64,000 nt of DNA from assembly GCA_949987705.1 (NCBI GenBank), contig OX465281.1:98984326-99048325 (forward strand), given 5' to 3'. A program made the position numbers and the translations under genes. A model generated the notes under the pieces. It was not told the DNA's origin, searched no databases, and saw nothing but the letters and a program-made list of their open reading frames with translations. Source of the stretch: Thereva unica. Lineage: Eukaryota > Arthropoda > Insecta > Diptera > Therevidae. Shown in pieces: positions 9,701 through 19,674 of the stretch. The first letter of the stretch is position 1. Every line of letters starts with the position of its first letter.

Positions 9701-12700
9701 TCGGACCGTATCGTTTTTTGGTATAAACTTTTCAGTGCTTTATTAACAACAATTTTTCATGATGGACGAATCATTTGAAGATATGTTATTTTTAACAGAA
9801 AGTAGTTATCTTAAATTTCTACTACAACGTCCACCTCCGCCGATGTCACCTCATCATCCAAGTTTTAGTGCCAGCCCTTGCATCCCACAACAATTTCCTA
9901 TTCCTCACTTCGTTTATTAATTTTTCAGAATCCATTTTCCCAATTTTAATCTCAACTGGTGCCAGCTAACTAAACAAATTTGATTAGCTATCACGCTGTC
10001 ATGAACTTTCATGAATGTGTGAAAGCTTGCAAGTTTCAGCCTAACCACTTTGAATTAGTTCCTTGTGTTTACTTTCCTTGTAACAGCTGGCAGCAGCTGA
10101 ACTATCACCAACTTTCAGCCAGCGTAACCGCAGCCTTACCCAAAAAAAGATATAGTCAAAAAAGCAAAAAACAAATATCGAGATTTTCGACATAATATAA
10201 GTTTATAAATAAGTTTTTTAAATAAGCCATTTCCATGGGAAATTTAATTCTACAAAAAATTTCATATAATGTATGTCGAAATTTTGCTTCGTTTGCGCAA
10301 TATATTGCAAAAACTAAAAAGGGTCCATTTTGACCGCTATCTCTAATCTCCACCCTCTAATTTAATAGCACTCAGTGAACGATTCCTGCAATAAAACTGC
10401 GTGTACGTTTAGTTCCTTTCTATATGACATAATCAATAGACTATTAATGGTAAATCCAGAACTTATCCGACTCTATATATATTTTTCTTCTAAGTTTGTA
10501 ATACTGCGTTTACCGTATAATATGAGTTTGTTTTCTGATAAGGAGGTGGGTCACAGCCCATACAAAATTACCCCAGGCCCGGCGCAAAAGAAAAGTATCT
10601 CGGATTATCGGATATAATAAGTATTGAATTTCTGTATAGTTGTTATATCCCGTAACTGTGGTTAAGGTATTAATAATGCTACTTCTTTTTATTCGGGCGA
10701 AATGACTAATTAACCCTGTATTTTTGGAACGCCATCATATATCTTCACGAGTAAGGTATCAGTGTACGCAGAATACTCCCACCTATCTAAAATTGTAAAA
10801 ACGACGGTACCACAGTACCAACTTCCAGAGTTATGAGTCGTCAAAGTCAAAATTTTCATTTTTTTAACAAAAATGTCACTTTTAAACACCCTTTTCTCCA
10901 AAATATTCATAGTCAACTAATATTTTTTTCCCAGAATAAGAAAGCTTGGAGTGTTTCCTATAAATAATGTCGAGACAATTTTTAGGCTACGGCCTTTACT
11001 TTCGAAGTTATAAGCAATTATAATACTAAAATTGGCGTTATTTCGTACTTTTTTAGTACTCTTTTTCCTAAGCTTATGTCGAAAGGAACTAAGTCACAAT
11101 TTTAAAGTCAAAATAGCTTGCAATTTCCGCAAATAAAGCCAGTTTTAGCATTTAAATTGCTTATAACTTCGAAAGTAAAGGCCGTAGCATAAAAATTGTC
11201 AGGACATTATTTATAGGAAACACTCCAAGCTTTCTTATTCTGGGAAAAAAATATTAGTTGACTATGAATATTTTGGAGAAAAGGGTGTTTAAAAGTGACA
11301 TTTTTGTTAAAAAAATGAAAATTTTGACTTTGACGACTCATAACTCTGGAAGTTGGTACTGTGGTACCGTCGTTTTTACAATTTTAGATAGGTGGGAGTA
11401 TTCTGCGTACACTGATACCTTATTCATGAAGATATATGATGGCATTACAAAAATACAGGGTTAATTAGTCATTTCGTCCGAATAAAAAGAAGTAGCATTA
11501 TTAACACCTTAGCCACAGTTACGGGATATAACAACTATACAGAAATTCAATACTTATTATAGCCGATAATCTGAGATACTTCTCTTTTGCGCCGGGCCTG
11601 GGGCAATTTTGACCCACCTCCTTTCTACTTATTTTTTTCTCGTGAATACTTGCAACTACTCTTGCTTTAACATATGAGTAGATAAGTTACGCAAGTGAAT
11701 TCCACTAGAGGAAAGCTCCCCCTTGAAGTCTATTGTGAATTATTTTTCACTTACTGAGAAGCCCATAAATGGCTTTTGATTGTTTTTAATTTTTCCATAA
11801 ATTTTCCTTTATGTTGTAAATTCTTTTAACTTTTTACTTGTACTTTTACTCAAATCAACAATTTTTTTGTTTCTACTCGGCTCTGCTCACAAGTACTAAA
11901 AACGTAGAAAAGGAACGTAGCTATTAAATGTGAAATCTAACTTAGTTGGACGAGGAAGAACGTCATCTATGGGTACGGTATTTCGCATGGAAACATTACC
12001 GGCGCATTATCATAAATAACGTCATTTGCTATTTGGTTTTATTTCGAGTGACATTTCGATTTAATCGAAATATGGAACACCAAATTTCGAGTTGGAATTT
12101 CTATTTCACATACATGGAATTAATCGAAATATGAAACACCTTCGATTTCGAGTATCAATTTCAAAAAAATTGAAATGTGGAACACCGCTGATTATCTTAT
12201 TCCGGATCTTTCGAAAATATGTAGACATACCGATTTTTTGAAACGCTATCTAAAGTTTGAAGACCTCACTTAAGTTTCGAATGAACAGCAATGATCGATT
12301 TGCACTATTTTTTAAAAAATTTATTTATTCGTTTAGAAATTTCAAGCTAATTAATATACCGGAATTTATACTACTATCTATTAAGTAGCTTTTATGGACC
12401 TGCACAATGTACGTATGCACTTACATAATACGCGATGAGATATTGTATATATATTCTTCAATTGAATTTTAAAACCTTCTAATGTTTGAGAAAAGACCCT
12501 GCTAACCATTTGGACCAATAGCAAATTATACCTTTATCGATCGTAAAATGCTTAAACAAAGAATTTGATCAAGAAAATAAGGGAGATATTTAATTAACGT
12601 AAGTCTTAGGTAATACAACAAAAACGAACACTATTAGCCAAGTTTGTATCGTATGCGTTTTAGTGGCTAGATTTTAAAAATAAAATTATTCCACAATCTT

Positions 12701-13832
12701 AATTCGTGTAAAGGTTAAAATCGAAACTTATAGAAATAGGTTTCGTCTTTTAGATCGAATAACAAAGGAGCGAATTTCACTCCGAGTGTACTTCTCTACC
12801 AGTTCTAAAAGCAGCACATATGCTGCATTGTAAATTCATAAAATTAACATTTCAATTGGTGAATCATAGGTTATTACGAATGTATTTGCGTTAGTAATTC
12901 TATGAATTGTTCTATGCACGTCAAAAATTTTAACCAGAATTCTAAATAAATTTGCATGTTAGCTAACTGCTCGTGAGTTAGACCAGCTGTGGTATACATT
13001 TTTTTGTCTTTCGCCTCGATTACTTCGTTCACCCCCATAAGAAACTATTCTGTGGGCCTAGGTTCGCGATAATTTTGAAAACGAGTATTCACATTTGTCG
13101 ATTCTGTTACTTTATTTATCATCATATGGTAACGAAGAATGCGTGAATGTGAAATTCAATCAATCGTCGTTGTAAATTTCAAAACTATGGTGGAAAATAG
13201 CACTAACTTACTGCAAGGAAAGAATCTACATACATATTACAGAATATTACTCACTTTTTCATGTAATCCTTAAGGTAAAGTGTATATGCCTTTTTATCAT
13301 TGAAAGCGTAAGTTTCACTAAGGCGATGGTTCAAGACTATATCAACCCCACTTTCAGTTATATTTTCAGAACCTTCAGTTGCTTCTTCGGCAGATGGATT
13401 GAATCCTTCAATTTGGATATCGCCATGAGTACGCGATACCAATTTTCCGGTTACTTCATATATAACATCATCTACTAGTTTTATCCTGTAGGTATCCGAG
13501 AACATCTCGTCACCTGAAAGAAGTTAATTCGACAATTAAATATGTGGCTTTGATGTGAGCAATACATTATGTAGGTCAACGTGGCTAAGTTTAATATGGC
13601 TATATTAATTCAAACAAAAAATATTTAAAATAACTTTCCAACTAATAAATAGGAAATAAATTCAACATAAAATATCTCATGCATTTTAACTTAAGGAGAA
13701 TCAACCACTTTGACAGCAAACGTCAAAAAGTTATTTACTAAGTAAAAACAATTTGAAAAAATTCATCACATATCACACAAAAATGTTAATAACAAATTAC
13801 GCACCAGTAATAATATCCTTATAAATTTTCAT
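3482..13832 (-). CDS. Tctp: Translationally controlled tumour protein, three coding exons
   Basis: The exons are 13832-13805, 13513-13255 and 3713-3482; joined they are 519 nt, or 172 residues plus stop, the usual length in insects. TCTP is a cytosolic mss4-fold protein; in flies it is reported to support growth through Rheb/TOR signalling. The start MKIYKDIITGDEMFSDTY, the loop EGFNPSAEEA (first TCTP signature region), the helix LYLKDYMKK and the end FKELQFFTGESMDCDGMVAM (second signature) are all present. Every junction fits GT-AG: exon 1 ends ACTG|GTGCGT, exon 2 runs CAG|GTGACGAG to AA|GTGAGT, and exon 3 starts CTACAG|ATTAG. Intron 1 is 291 nt; intron 2 is 9,541 nt and contains only transposons and unassigned DNA. 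No disabling change was seen, so the gene appears functional. Confidence 0.95.
4231..4466. mobile_element. TA-flanked MITE, copy 1 (236 bp), in Tctp intron 2
   Basis: The left end CGTCGCTTATCCAGAATAGT, continuing into CACAACTCAAAAA, is inverted at the right end, which finishes CTATTCTGGATAAGCGACG. The flanks read ...TA|TCGTCG and CGACGA|TA..., consistent with a TA target and a Tc1/mariner-type origin if the TIR is taken as TCGTCGC. There is no coding sequence. A second copy lies at 6721-6967. Confidence 0.8.
4931..5010 (+). other. Short zinc-finger-like open frame, possible THAP start (weak)
   Basis: An ATG near 4934 opens a frame of about 25 codons containing KYVVKGCTGKK before a stop. The context resembles the start of THAP domains, but one expected cysteine is absent and nothing downstream supports it. 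Treat it as a possible relic only. Confidence 0.12.
5133..5381 (+). pseudogene. LINE ORF2 C-terminal tail with (AAG)n end
   Basis: A 75-codon open segment followed by TAA (5358-5360) includes KKTWLKNIEDDLKNQRLS and EARDTAKNREEWKRIV. This GRPxKTW...EARxxAxDRxxWR-type tail is characteristic of the extreme C-terminus of many APE-type LINE polymerases (RTE-like). The coding part is followed at once by an AAG-rich simple repeat, as expected for a LINE 3' terminus. It is 5'-truncated and lies in Tctp intron 2, antisense to the host gene. Confidence 0.6.
5712..6443 (+). mobile_element. Tigger/pogo-like DNA transposon, internally deleted
   Basis: The ends are degenerate inverted repeats: GTAAGTGTAATCTCGGTATT at the left against ACAGTAATATCCCGATAAAT read in from the right. 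Both are followed by repeated TCCCG..TAATTCGTA motifs, a subterminal style familiar from Tigger elements. The interior encodes a centromere-protein-B-type helix-turn-helix at 6085-6396 and then ends, so the DDE catalytic domain is missing. The target duplication is not clear. Confidence 0.6.
6059..6396 (+). pseudogene. Pogo/Tigger transposase N-terminus (CENP-B/Psq-type HTH)
   Basis: The recognisable part reads QKKEIIKAISDGDKKIEMAK, then RFNIPPSTLTSILKKKK. This is the first helix-turn-helix of pogo-class transposases, with the usual lysine-rich run after the recognition helix. The probable initiator ATG at 6059 (MSSKRTQS) is in a different frame from the HTH, so there is at least one frameshift. 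After about residue 80 the frame enters the right subterminal repeats and stops. The helix-turn-helix binds the TIRs in intact relatives; no nuclease can be made from this copy. Confidence 0.65.
6656..7525. mobile_element. TIR element with internal repeats of its own ends
   Basis: The left end TACTGCCCTCATAAGCAAAA, continuing GTGCCGTATCTACA, is inverted at the right end (TGTAGATACGGCACTTTTAC, TTATGGGGGCAGTGTA). TA flanks both sides. Versions of the motif AGTGCCGTATCTAC recur internally near 7110, 7165, 7295, 7330 and 7365 in both orientations. There is no transposase frame. The element contains the 247-bp MITE at 6721-6967, so it is the older of the two. Confidence 0.65.
6721..6967. mobile_element. 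TA-flanked MITE, copy 2 (247 bp), nested
   Basis: Same family as 4231-4466 and in the same orientation. It differs mainly by a short duplication (CCAGCGG repeated near 6828-6843). The TIRs CGTCGCTTATCC and GGATAAGCGACG are intact. It is inserted inside the TIR element at 6656-7525. Confidence 0.8.
7829..9519. mobile_element. TIR element split by a LINE insertion
   Basis: The left end GGCCTCGATTCCCAGATCCG is inverted at 9494-9519 (CGGATCTGCGAATCGAGGCC). The left 147 bp (7829-7975) match a second copy at 59453-59602 at high identity. The interior from about 7976 to 9487 is LINE sequence, so the original element was a short MITE later interrupted. Confidence 0.6.
7975..9354 (+). pseudogene. LINE reverse transcriptase, 5'-truncated
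   Basis: The frame opens near 7975, before the first ATG at 8062. It runs without a stop to TAA at 9352-9354, about 459 codons. Visible blocks, in order: PIPKKGEASDPLNYRPIAIT (RT motif 0), YGFRQKRSTGDLL, ALDISKAFDRVWH (catalytic Asp, block A), SAGVPQGSILSPALFLIFIN (block B), LSFADDGTL (catalytic DD, with Phe replacing the usual Tyr), and then thumb and C-terminal sequence. There is no endonuclease domain upstream, as expected of a 5'-truncated copy. A poly(A) tract at 9473-9487 marks the 3' end. It belongs to the Jockey/CR1/RTE-type LINEs; the exact clade is not resolved. Confidence 0.8.
9571..10135 (+). mobile_element. PIF/Harbinger-type MITE with TTA target duplications
   Basis: TIRs begin GGCTGCGATTACGCTGGCTG and end CAGCCAGCGTAACCGCAGCC. 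Inverted similarity continues through AAAGTTGGTGATAGT and through a second pair of CAGCTGTTACAA-type motifs. TTA lies on both sides (9568-9570 and 10136-10138), the standard PIF/Harbinger footprint. A 53-codon ATG frame (9762-9920) starting MDESFEDMLFLTESSYLKFL lies inside and may be a vestige of an element protein. Confidence 0.8.
10540..11623. mobile_element. 1.08-kb foldback: two ~490-bp inverted arms
   Basis: The sequence from AAGGAGGTGGGTCA at 10540 is repeated in reverse complement ending at 11623. The arms are highly similar down to about 11035 and from about 11135, leaving a loop of about 100 bp. For example, the 207-bp blocks at 10710-10916 (minus) and 11258-11464 (plus) translate to peptides differing at a handful of positions. 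The arms are non-coding. It could be a long-TIR DNA element or a foldback element. As part of Tctp intron 2 it would fold into a long RNA hairpin. Confidence 0.8.
11624..13254. other. Tctp intron 2, unassigned AT-rich sequence
   Basis: No coding segment or clear element boundary is seen. A short patch at 12030-12185 repeats TTTCGA/TCGAAAT and TGGAACACC motifs several times, suggesting a degraded palindromic repeat. The intron-2 donor (GTGAGT on the minus strand) is at its right edge, 13249-13254. Confidence 0.4.
13255..13513 (-). CDS. Tctp: Tctp exon 2
   Basis: Residues about 10-96, from the shared Gly codon (GDEMFSDTY) to YLKDYMKK. Flanked by CTTTCAG on the acceptor side and GTGAGT on the donor side. 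It contains the acidic flexible-loop region (NPSAEEATEGSE) and the ESGVDIVLNHRL block. Confidence 0.96.
13805..13832 (-). CDS. Tctp: Tctp exon 1 coding part
   Basis: 28 nt encoding MKIYKDIIT plus the first base of a Gly codon, followed by the donor GTGCGT. The ATG at 13832 is the family's invariant start. The exon is too short to be found by ORF calling. Confidence 0.93.
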
Positions 13833-13956
13833 TTTGTGAAGATGGAGAAGATTTTTTACTACAGCGAATCTACAGACGCGACAACAAAGGCGACCAGACC
13901 GGAAAAGGAAGACATTTGGTGAAAAGCAGCGCACGAAGCAGGAAAAGCACATGTGC
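13833..13956 (-). promoter_or_regulatory. Tctp 5' UTR with probable TOP/TCT start tract
   Basis: On the minus strand a pyrimidine run CTTCCTTTTCC occupies 13911-13901, about 70-80 nt upstream of the ATG. TCTP mRNAs are classic 5'TOP messages, and insect growth genes often start in such TCT-type initiators, so transcription probably begins near 13905-13911. The palindrome CACATGTG lies just upstream (13949-13956). The exact start is inferred. Confidence 0.5.
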
Positions 13957-14956
13957 TGACAAATTTTTCACGGTGGATATTTTCAAAACTACGCCAATAA
14001 AGTAAAAACCCATGACCCGGGATCTGCGCGGATATTTTTCCAGCAATGGCGATATTTAATGCCTGTGATAATTTTAAGCAGCATCAGACTTTATTTGATA
14101 TGATTTATTTATACAGTTGCCAGTCTTTGAAACGCCAAAAAATGCTGCCCTTTGACCTAAGCAGCAAAATTAGAGTTAAGGCTATATCAGAACTTAAAAT
14201 ATGCAGCGTGCTGCAAATTTAATACATGAGATGAACATGCGGCACGCTGCTCTGATGCTGCTTTGCTTGTCATTTTGCCAGCCTCAGCCAATAGAAATAG
14301 TTCTGAATAAACCTTAAAGGCTATATCAGATCCAACTTTTTGTACAATCAAATTTGAGGCAAAATCAGGTTATTTGTTGAATCAGATGTATCTGTGAATC
14401 CTTCGGCGTTAGTTTTTTGTTCGGTGTTTTGCTTGCACAGGAATGAAAAATTATTTAGTTCTGAATTTTAACGCATCTATAAATGAGAACTCCATACAAA
14501 AATTTAAGGTTATGTTTTGATTTCAGTTCATCTCTATTTCAATCCAAAGTGAACTCAACGCTACTTAATATACTGAGTTTCCATGAAAGTTCAACCAGAC
14601 TTAAACTCGAGTTATATAAAATTGGAACAGACACAGTTAAGAGTTTTCATTAAAGATGTTTAACTCTGCTCAACTCAACGAAAATAGGAAGTACTGTCTT
14701 TCCATGAGCCAGGGTAGAGTTTTCGTTAAGTGAACAGAAAGCTTTTCTCCCGAGATCCCTCGATGCCGTTTCCATGGCAGTCCTGGGTGGAATTGATAGA
14801 TAAATAATTTTACACTATATCCCCTTAGTATATGTGCGGCAAAGGATACTGAACCAAATACATATGCAAAACTCGGCTTAACCGGACTGGCTTCGTTGAG
14901 TTTACTTGGATTTAACGAAACTTTACTCAATCCCCTTTTCCATGGGCGCTTAATCT
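13957..14956. other. Upstream flank of Tctp, no gene seen
   Basis: Contains short inverted motifs (AAGCAGCATCAGA near 14082 against TCTGATGCTGCTT near 14256, and GCAGCGTGCTGC against GCGGCACGCTGC). GGCTATATCAGA-type strings are repeated near 14173 and 14320. These suggest old MITE debris, but no termini could be fixed. Confidence 0.3.
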
Positions 14957-15271
14957 GAATGGGCTGGCATACACGAATCATAATATCAACACCAAAAAAT
15001 CGGTTTTTTATGATACTCTCGGCGTACATGGGTATTTATTTTACCGAGAGTAACTTTATTATCCCTACACGGAATATCTATGTGTGCACAACCGAACGCG
15101 AATAACAAATAGATAAGTTAATATCAGACCCAAAGAAGAAGAAGATAATATGAAGCATTTGTGCATGCGTTGGTTTACACGTTTACAACTTTCTTTCTTC
15201 CTTTTGCCCCTCTGTCGGGGAAACCGGTTTTTTAATCTTGATGTTATGATCCATGTATGCCACCCCAATGA
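14957..15271. mobile_element. Degenerate inverted repeat, possible MITE
   Basis: About 50 bp at 14957-15005 (GGCATACACGAATCATAATA then TCAACACC) is inverted at 15222-15271 (GATGTTATGATCCATGTATG then CC) with several mismatches. No target duplication was identified and there is no coding content. Confidence 0.4.
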
Positions 15272-15402
15272 GCCTATTCACACAATGCATAAGTATGTTG
15301 AGCAAGACCGGTTTTATTCAACTCCTCGCAAATCACACGGGGCGTAATTATGTAAATGGATGAAATTCTATAATCGCAAACACAATTTGTCGCTGTCGCG
15401 TA

Positions 15403-15629
15403 TGTTGAATTAGTATTCTATAGATGTTAATTTAGTTTGAATTCATTGTGAATTAGCTTTAGTCTTCATAAGTTTGTTTTGACATTTGAATTGTCAGTCT
15501 GTCATTCTATCAATCAATTTTGAATTAACCGAATTAACGTAGTTTTCTCAAATCAGACGCTGTAAAGACATTGGAGAGTAAACACAATAAATTTTCTTGT
15601 ACTAATAAAAAGCGAGTTTTTATTCAATA
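15403..15629 (+). repeat. Copia-1 5' LTR
   Basis: Starts TGTTGAATTAGTATTC and ends TTTTTATTCAATA, next to the copia primer site. AATAAA-type signals and an AT-rich promoter region lie within. 226 of 227 positions agree with the 3' LTR. Confidence 0.93.
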
Positions 15630-15646
15630 GGTTATGGACCCAGCCA
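15630..15646 (+). other. Copia-1 primer-binding site (half tRNA-iMet type)
   Basis: GGTTATGGACCCAGCCA directly follows the LTR. Drosophila copia uses an internal fragment of initiator tRNA-Met with a site beginning GGTTATGGGCCCAG; this is the same site with small changes. Confidence 0.8.
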
Positions 15647-15686
15647 CGCCGTTTTAAATATCGAGTAATTGAAAGTATTAAAGGAA

Positions 15687-18600
15687 ATGGATTTTATCAA
15701 AACGATAAAACCATTAAGTGGAGAAGCAGATTGGCCGATTTGGAAGAGAAAAATAAGAGATTATCTCGATTACTATGATAAAGCAGTAGAAGTAATCGAA
15801 GGAAAATTAACAAAGCCGGAACCTTTAGAACAAGGAGCTACAGAAAAAGAAATTAAAGAATATGATACTAAGTGCAATGTATGGAGAAAGGCAAACAGCG
15901 TTGCAAAATCGGCAATCTCAGGTGCAGTTACCGACTCAATTTACCAAAGAATTATGGATAAGGAATCAGCCTTTGAAGCATGGAAAAAATTGTGTATTCA
16001 ATTTGAGACAGCGTCGACGGATCAAGTGTTTAAAACATGCTCAGAATTCTTCGTGTTCAGTTGGAATCCAGGTGAAAATGTTTCAGAAAACATAGCGAAG
16101 GTAAGAAACCTATGGAACGAATTAAATAATGGATTGAAATCCAAAAGTGAAACTCCTTTGCCGGATATGTTATTGGTTTGTAAAATGATGAGCATTTTGC
16201 CAAGCAAATTTGAGAGTTTCAAATCCAGTTGGATGCTTTTAACTAAGGATGAGAAACGGACTTTCGAAGAATTAACCACGCAGCTGTGTATGTACGAGAG
16301 AAATTTTTGCAAAAATGAAATAGTTGGTGATCCTGCTTTCCAAGAAGCATTTGTCGTAAAACCTGAAAAGAAGAGGCATAATTATCACATTAGGAATAAG
16401 AAAAATGACGTTTGTAGATATTGTAATAAAAAAGGGCATTGGATTGCTGAATGCAGAAGTTGGATTGCAGATGGTAAGCCAAAAAGAAATCAACGTGTAG
16501 GTGGGATGTCAATGTTAATTGGGGAAGAAGTATTCATGAGTAGCAAAGATCCTTCAGAGTGGTACGTGGACAATGGCGCTACAAAGCATATTACGAACAG
16601 CATAGAATATTTTATAAACTTTCAAAGATTTGAATCTGCACAAACTATTTTCACAGCGGGTAAAGAGAAACTGGATGCAGTTGGAAAAGGACAAATTAAA
16701 GTTATTGTGAAAATGTGTAATAAAAAACAACAAGTTTATTTAAATGACGTTTGGTATGTTCCTTCAGCAGTGAGAAATTTATTTTCAATTTTGGCAGCGC
16801 AAGACAAAAATCCCAATAGTGTATTCCGATCCACATCGACAAAATGTACTTTAAGGTTAAATAAATACGTTAGTGTTCATGGATTCAGAGAAAGAGGAGG
16901 ATCGTTATATAGGGCAGATTTTGTGGCAATTAAACCAAAGGACCAAATTGAAATAAATTCGATAACAGATAACGAGAAATTGTTGCGATTATATAACCGA
17001 AGATGGGGCCACCAAGATAAAATACACGTAAGGAGCCTATTAGAGAGAGAATTCGGAAAGAAAATCAAGATGGAAAATATTCAATGTGAACCATGCATAT
17101 ATGGGAAGTTACATCGAATGCCATTTGGTAAAAGGCAAGATACACGGAAGCCGGGTGAGCTAATATCTGCTGATGTTTGTGGACCATTTACTCCATCATT
17201 TCAAGGAAAAAGGTATCTGTTAGTTATTAAAGATAATTATACTCGTTTTAGATACGCATATTTAATGAGGGAAAAATCGGAAACTAAAAGTTGTATTCTA
17301 AATATGTTAAAGAGCGCGGAAGCTAATGGTCACAAAATATTAGAATTTTTAAGCGATAACGGAGGAGAATTTAACAACGACGAAGTTAAGCGAATGTTAA
17401 ATGAAAGAGGAATTACTCAGAGATTAACGGCACCGTATACACCGCAACAAAATGGTTCAAGTGAGAGGGAAAACAGAACCATAGTCGAGATGGCTAGGAC
17501 GTTTATATATTCCAATCCCAACGTTAAGTTTCCAGAGGAGATGTGGGCAGAATTTGTTATGACAGCTGTATATATTTTGAATATAACAGGGAAAACTAGA
17601 CAAAAAGGTATCAGTCCCTACGAAATGTGGATGAATAGAAAGCCAAGGATCAAACATCTCAGAGTAATTAGCTCAGAATGCTATATATTAATCCCAGCAG
17701 AAAGAAGACGGAAAATGGACAGAAAAGCGCAAAAAGGTTATCTAGTGGGATATGATGGTAATGAAAGATATCGCATTTGGGAAAAGGAAAGCAACAGAAT
17801 ATTTTTGGCCAGAGATGTCAAATTTATGGAAGATCAAAATGATTGGGAAAAAGAAGTGAAGTTATTGCAAAAAAAACATGAAGAAGATGTTAATGTTGAT
17901 CAAGAAGAAAATGCAGAGTATGAAGAAAAGAAGACTGATCTTGATGAAACAGAAGAACCTAATGATGAAACTATGACAGAAGATTATGAAGATTGCATTA
18001 GTGAAGAAGAAGAACAAGAACAAGAAGATATCGAAGGTAAATTAAATCGACTTAGAAATCGATCGTCAATAAAGAAACCGTCACATTTGAACGACTATGT
18101 GTTATTTACACAAGATTTTTTGGGCGGTATTGAGGACCCACAGTCATATCAAGAAGCAACTAGTTCGAAACTTAGTGGCGAATGGCATAAAGCAATGACA
18201 GAAGAAATTAGATCATTGAAAGAAAATCAAACTTGGACTTTAACAAACTCACCTAAAGGTGCAAAAGCAATTTGATGTAAATGGGTTTATAAAACGAAGA
18301 CAAATCCGGATGGTACTGTGAATAGATTTAAAGCTAGACTGGTAATTAAAGGTTGTAGTCAGAAAAAGGGGGAAAATTATAATGAGACATTTAGTCCAGT
18401 GGCCAGATTAGGTACCATACGAACCATACTAAGTATTGCAGCAGTGAAAAAAATGTTTATGAAACAATTTGATGTATCAACAGCGTTTTTGTATGGAGGG
18501 CTTAATGAAGATATATATATGAAGCAACCGGAGGGTTACGAAGATGGATCAAACAGAGTTTGCAAACTGAATAGAAGCTTATATGGCTTGAAACAGTCCC

Positions 18601-19651
18601 CGAGATGCTGGAACAATCGGTTTGGCGATTTTTTAAAGAAGAAGAGTTTTAATGTTAGTGGAGCGGATTCATGCTTATATATCAAGGAAGTAGGAAATAA
18701 ACAAATTTTCATTGTACTTTATGTCGATGATGGACTAGTAACAGCTACAGATGAAAATGATTTGAATAACTTTATGAGAGATTTAAAGATGGAATTTAAA
18801 GTAACTATAAAACCAGCCGAGTATTTTTTAGGATTACAAATTGCACAGGACAGGAACGGAGATATAAAAGTAAGTCAAGAGACATTTTAACTAAGATTCT
18901 TGAAAGATTCAATTTATCGGAATGTAAACCGGTGTCAACACCAATCCTGAAACAAACGGAAGTGTCAAGATCAGGGAAAGCTGTGGAATTTCCTTATCGA
19001 TCAGCAGTAGGATCATTGATGTATTTAATGATAGGAACCAGGCCAGATATTGCGTATAGCGTTGGATATTTGTCGAGATCATTGGAGAACCCAACAACTG
19101 AAAACGTCATCTAATTAAAACGAGTTTTCAGGTACCTCCAAGGAACTAGAAGTCTTGGAATAATATACAAACAGGATTTTAAGAAGGGAGTGATTAATTG
19201 TTACAGTGATGCAGATTTTGGAGGATGTGTAACAACTGGAAGATCTACGACAGGTGTGGTAATATTACATGCAGGTGGAGCAATTTCATGGTTAAGTCAA
19301 CGCCAAACGGTGGTAGCAACTTCGACTACAGAGGCAGAAATAGTAGCAGCCAGTGAAGCTACAAGGGAGATAATTTGGCTAACGAGACTGTTCAATGAAA
19401 CTGTGCGTTTAAAAGAAGTTCCGATATTAAAAATAGATAATTCAGCGGCGGTGAAATTAGCTCAAAACCCCGAATTTCACAAGCGCACGAAGCATATAAG
19501 AATAAAACACTTCTTTATTAGAGAAAAACTCACACAGGGAGAAGTGACTGTACAACAGATTTCAACGGAAGAGCAAATGGCAGACATGATGACTAAACCT
19601 TTAAGTAAGGAAAAACTCTCAAAATTGAGAACTGGAATTGGTATGAATTAA
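15687..19651 (+). pseudogene. Copia-1 Gag-Pol polyprotein, disrupted
   Basis: The start ATG is at 15687 (MDFIKTIKPLSGEADWPIWK). Order: Gag, CCHC knuckle (CRYCNKKGHWIAEC), aspartic protease (WYVDNGATKHI), GAG-pre-integrase, integrase (ISADVCGPF, FLSDNGGEF, PQQNGSSERENR, i.e. D-D-E), reverse transcriptase (FDVSTAFLYG, YGLKQSPRCWN, LYVDDGL) and RNase H (YSDADFGG, STTEAEIVAAS, DNSAAVKL). Breaks: an in-frame TGA at 18273-18275 just before the RT block CKWVYKTK, a 1-nt loss near 18885-18893 after VSQETF, and an in-frame TAA at 19112-19114. The Gag-to-integrase part is intact, but no full Pol can be made. Confidence 0.95.
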
Positions 19652-19674
19652 ACTATAAAATTAACAAGGGAAAG

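Noticed and set aside
10710..11464. Two almost identical 68-residue frames on opposite strands, at first sight a duplicated gene
   Set aside because: They are the two arms of the foldback at 10540-11623; identity extends through non-coding sequence on both sides.
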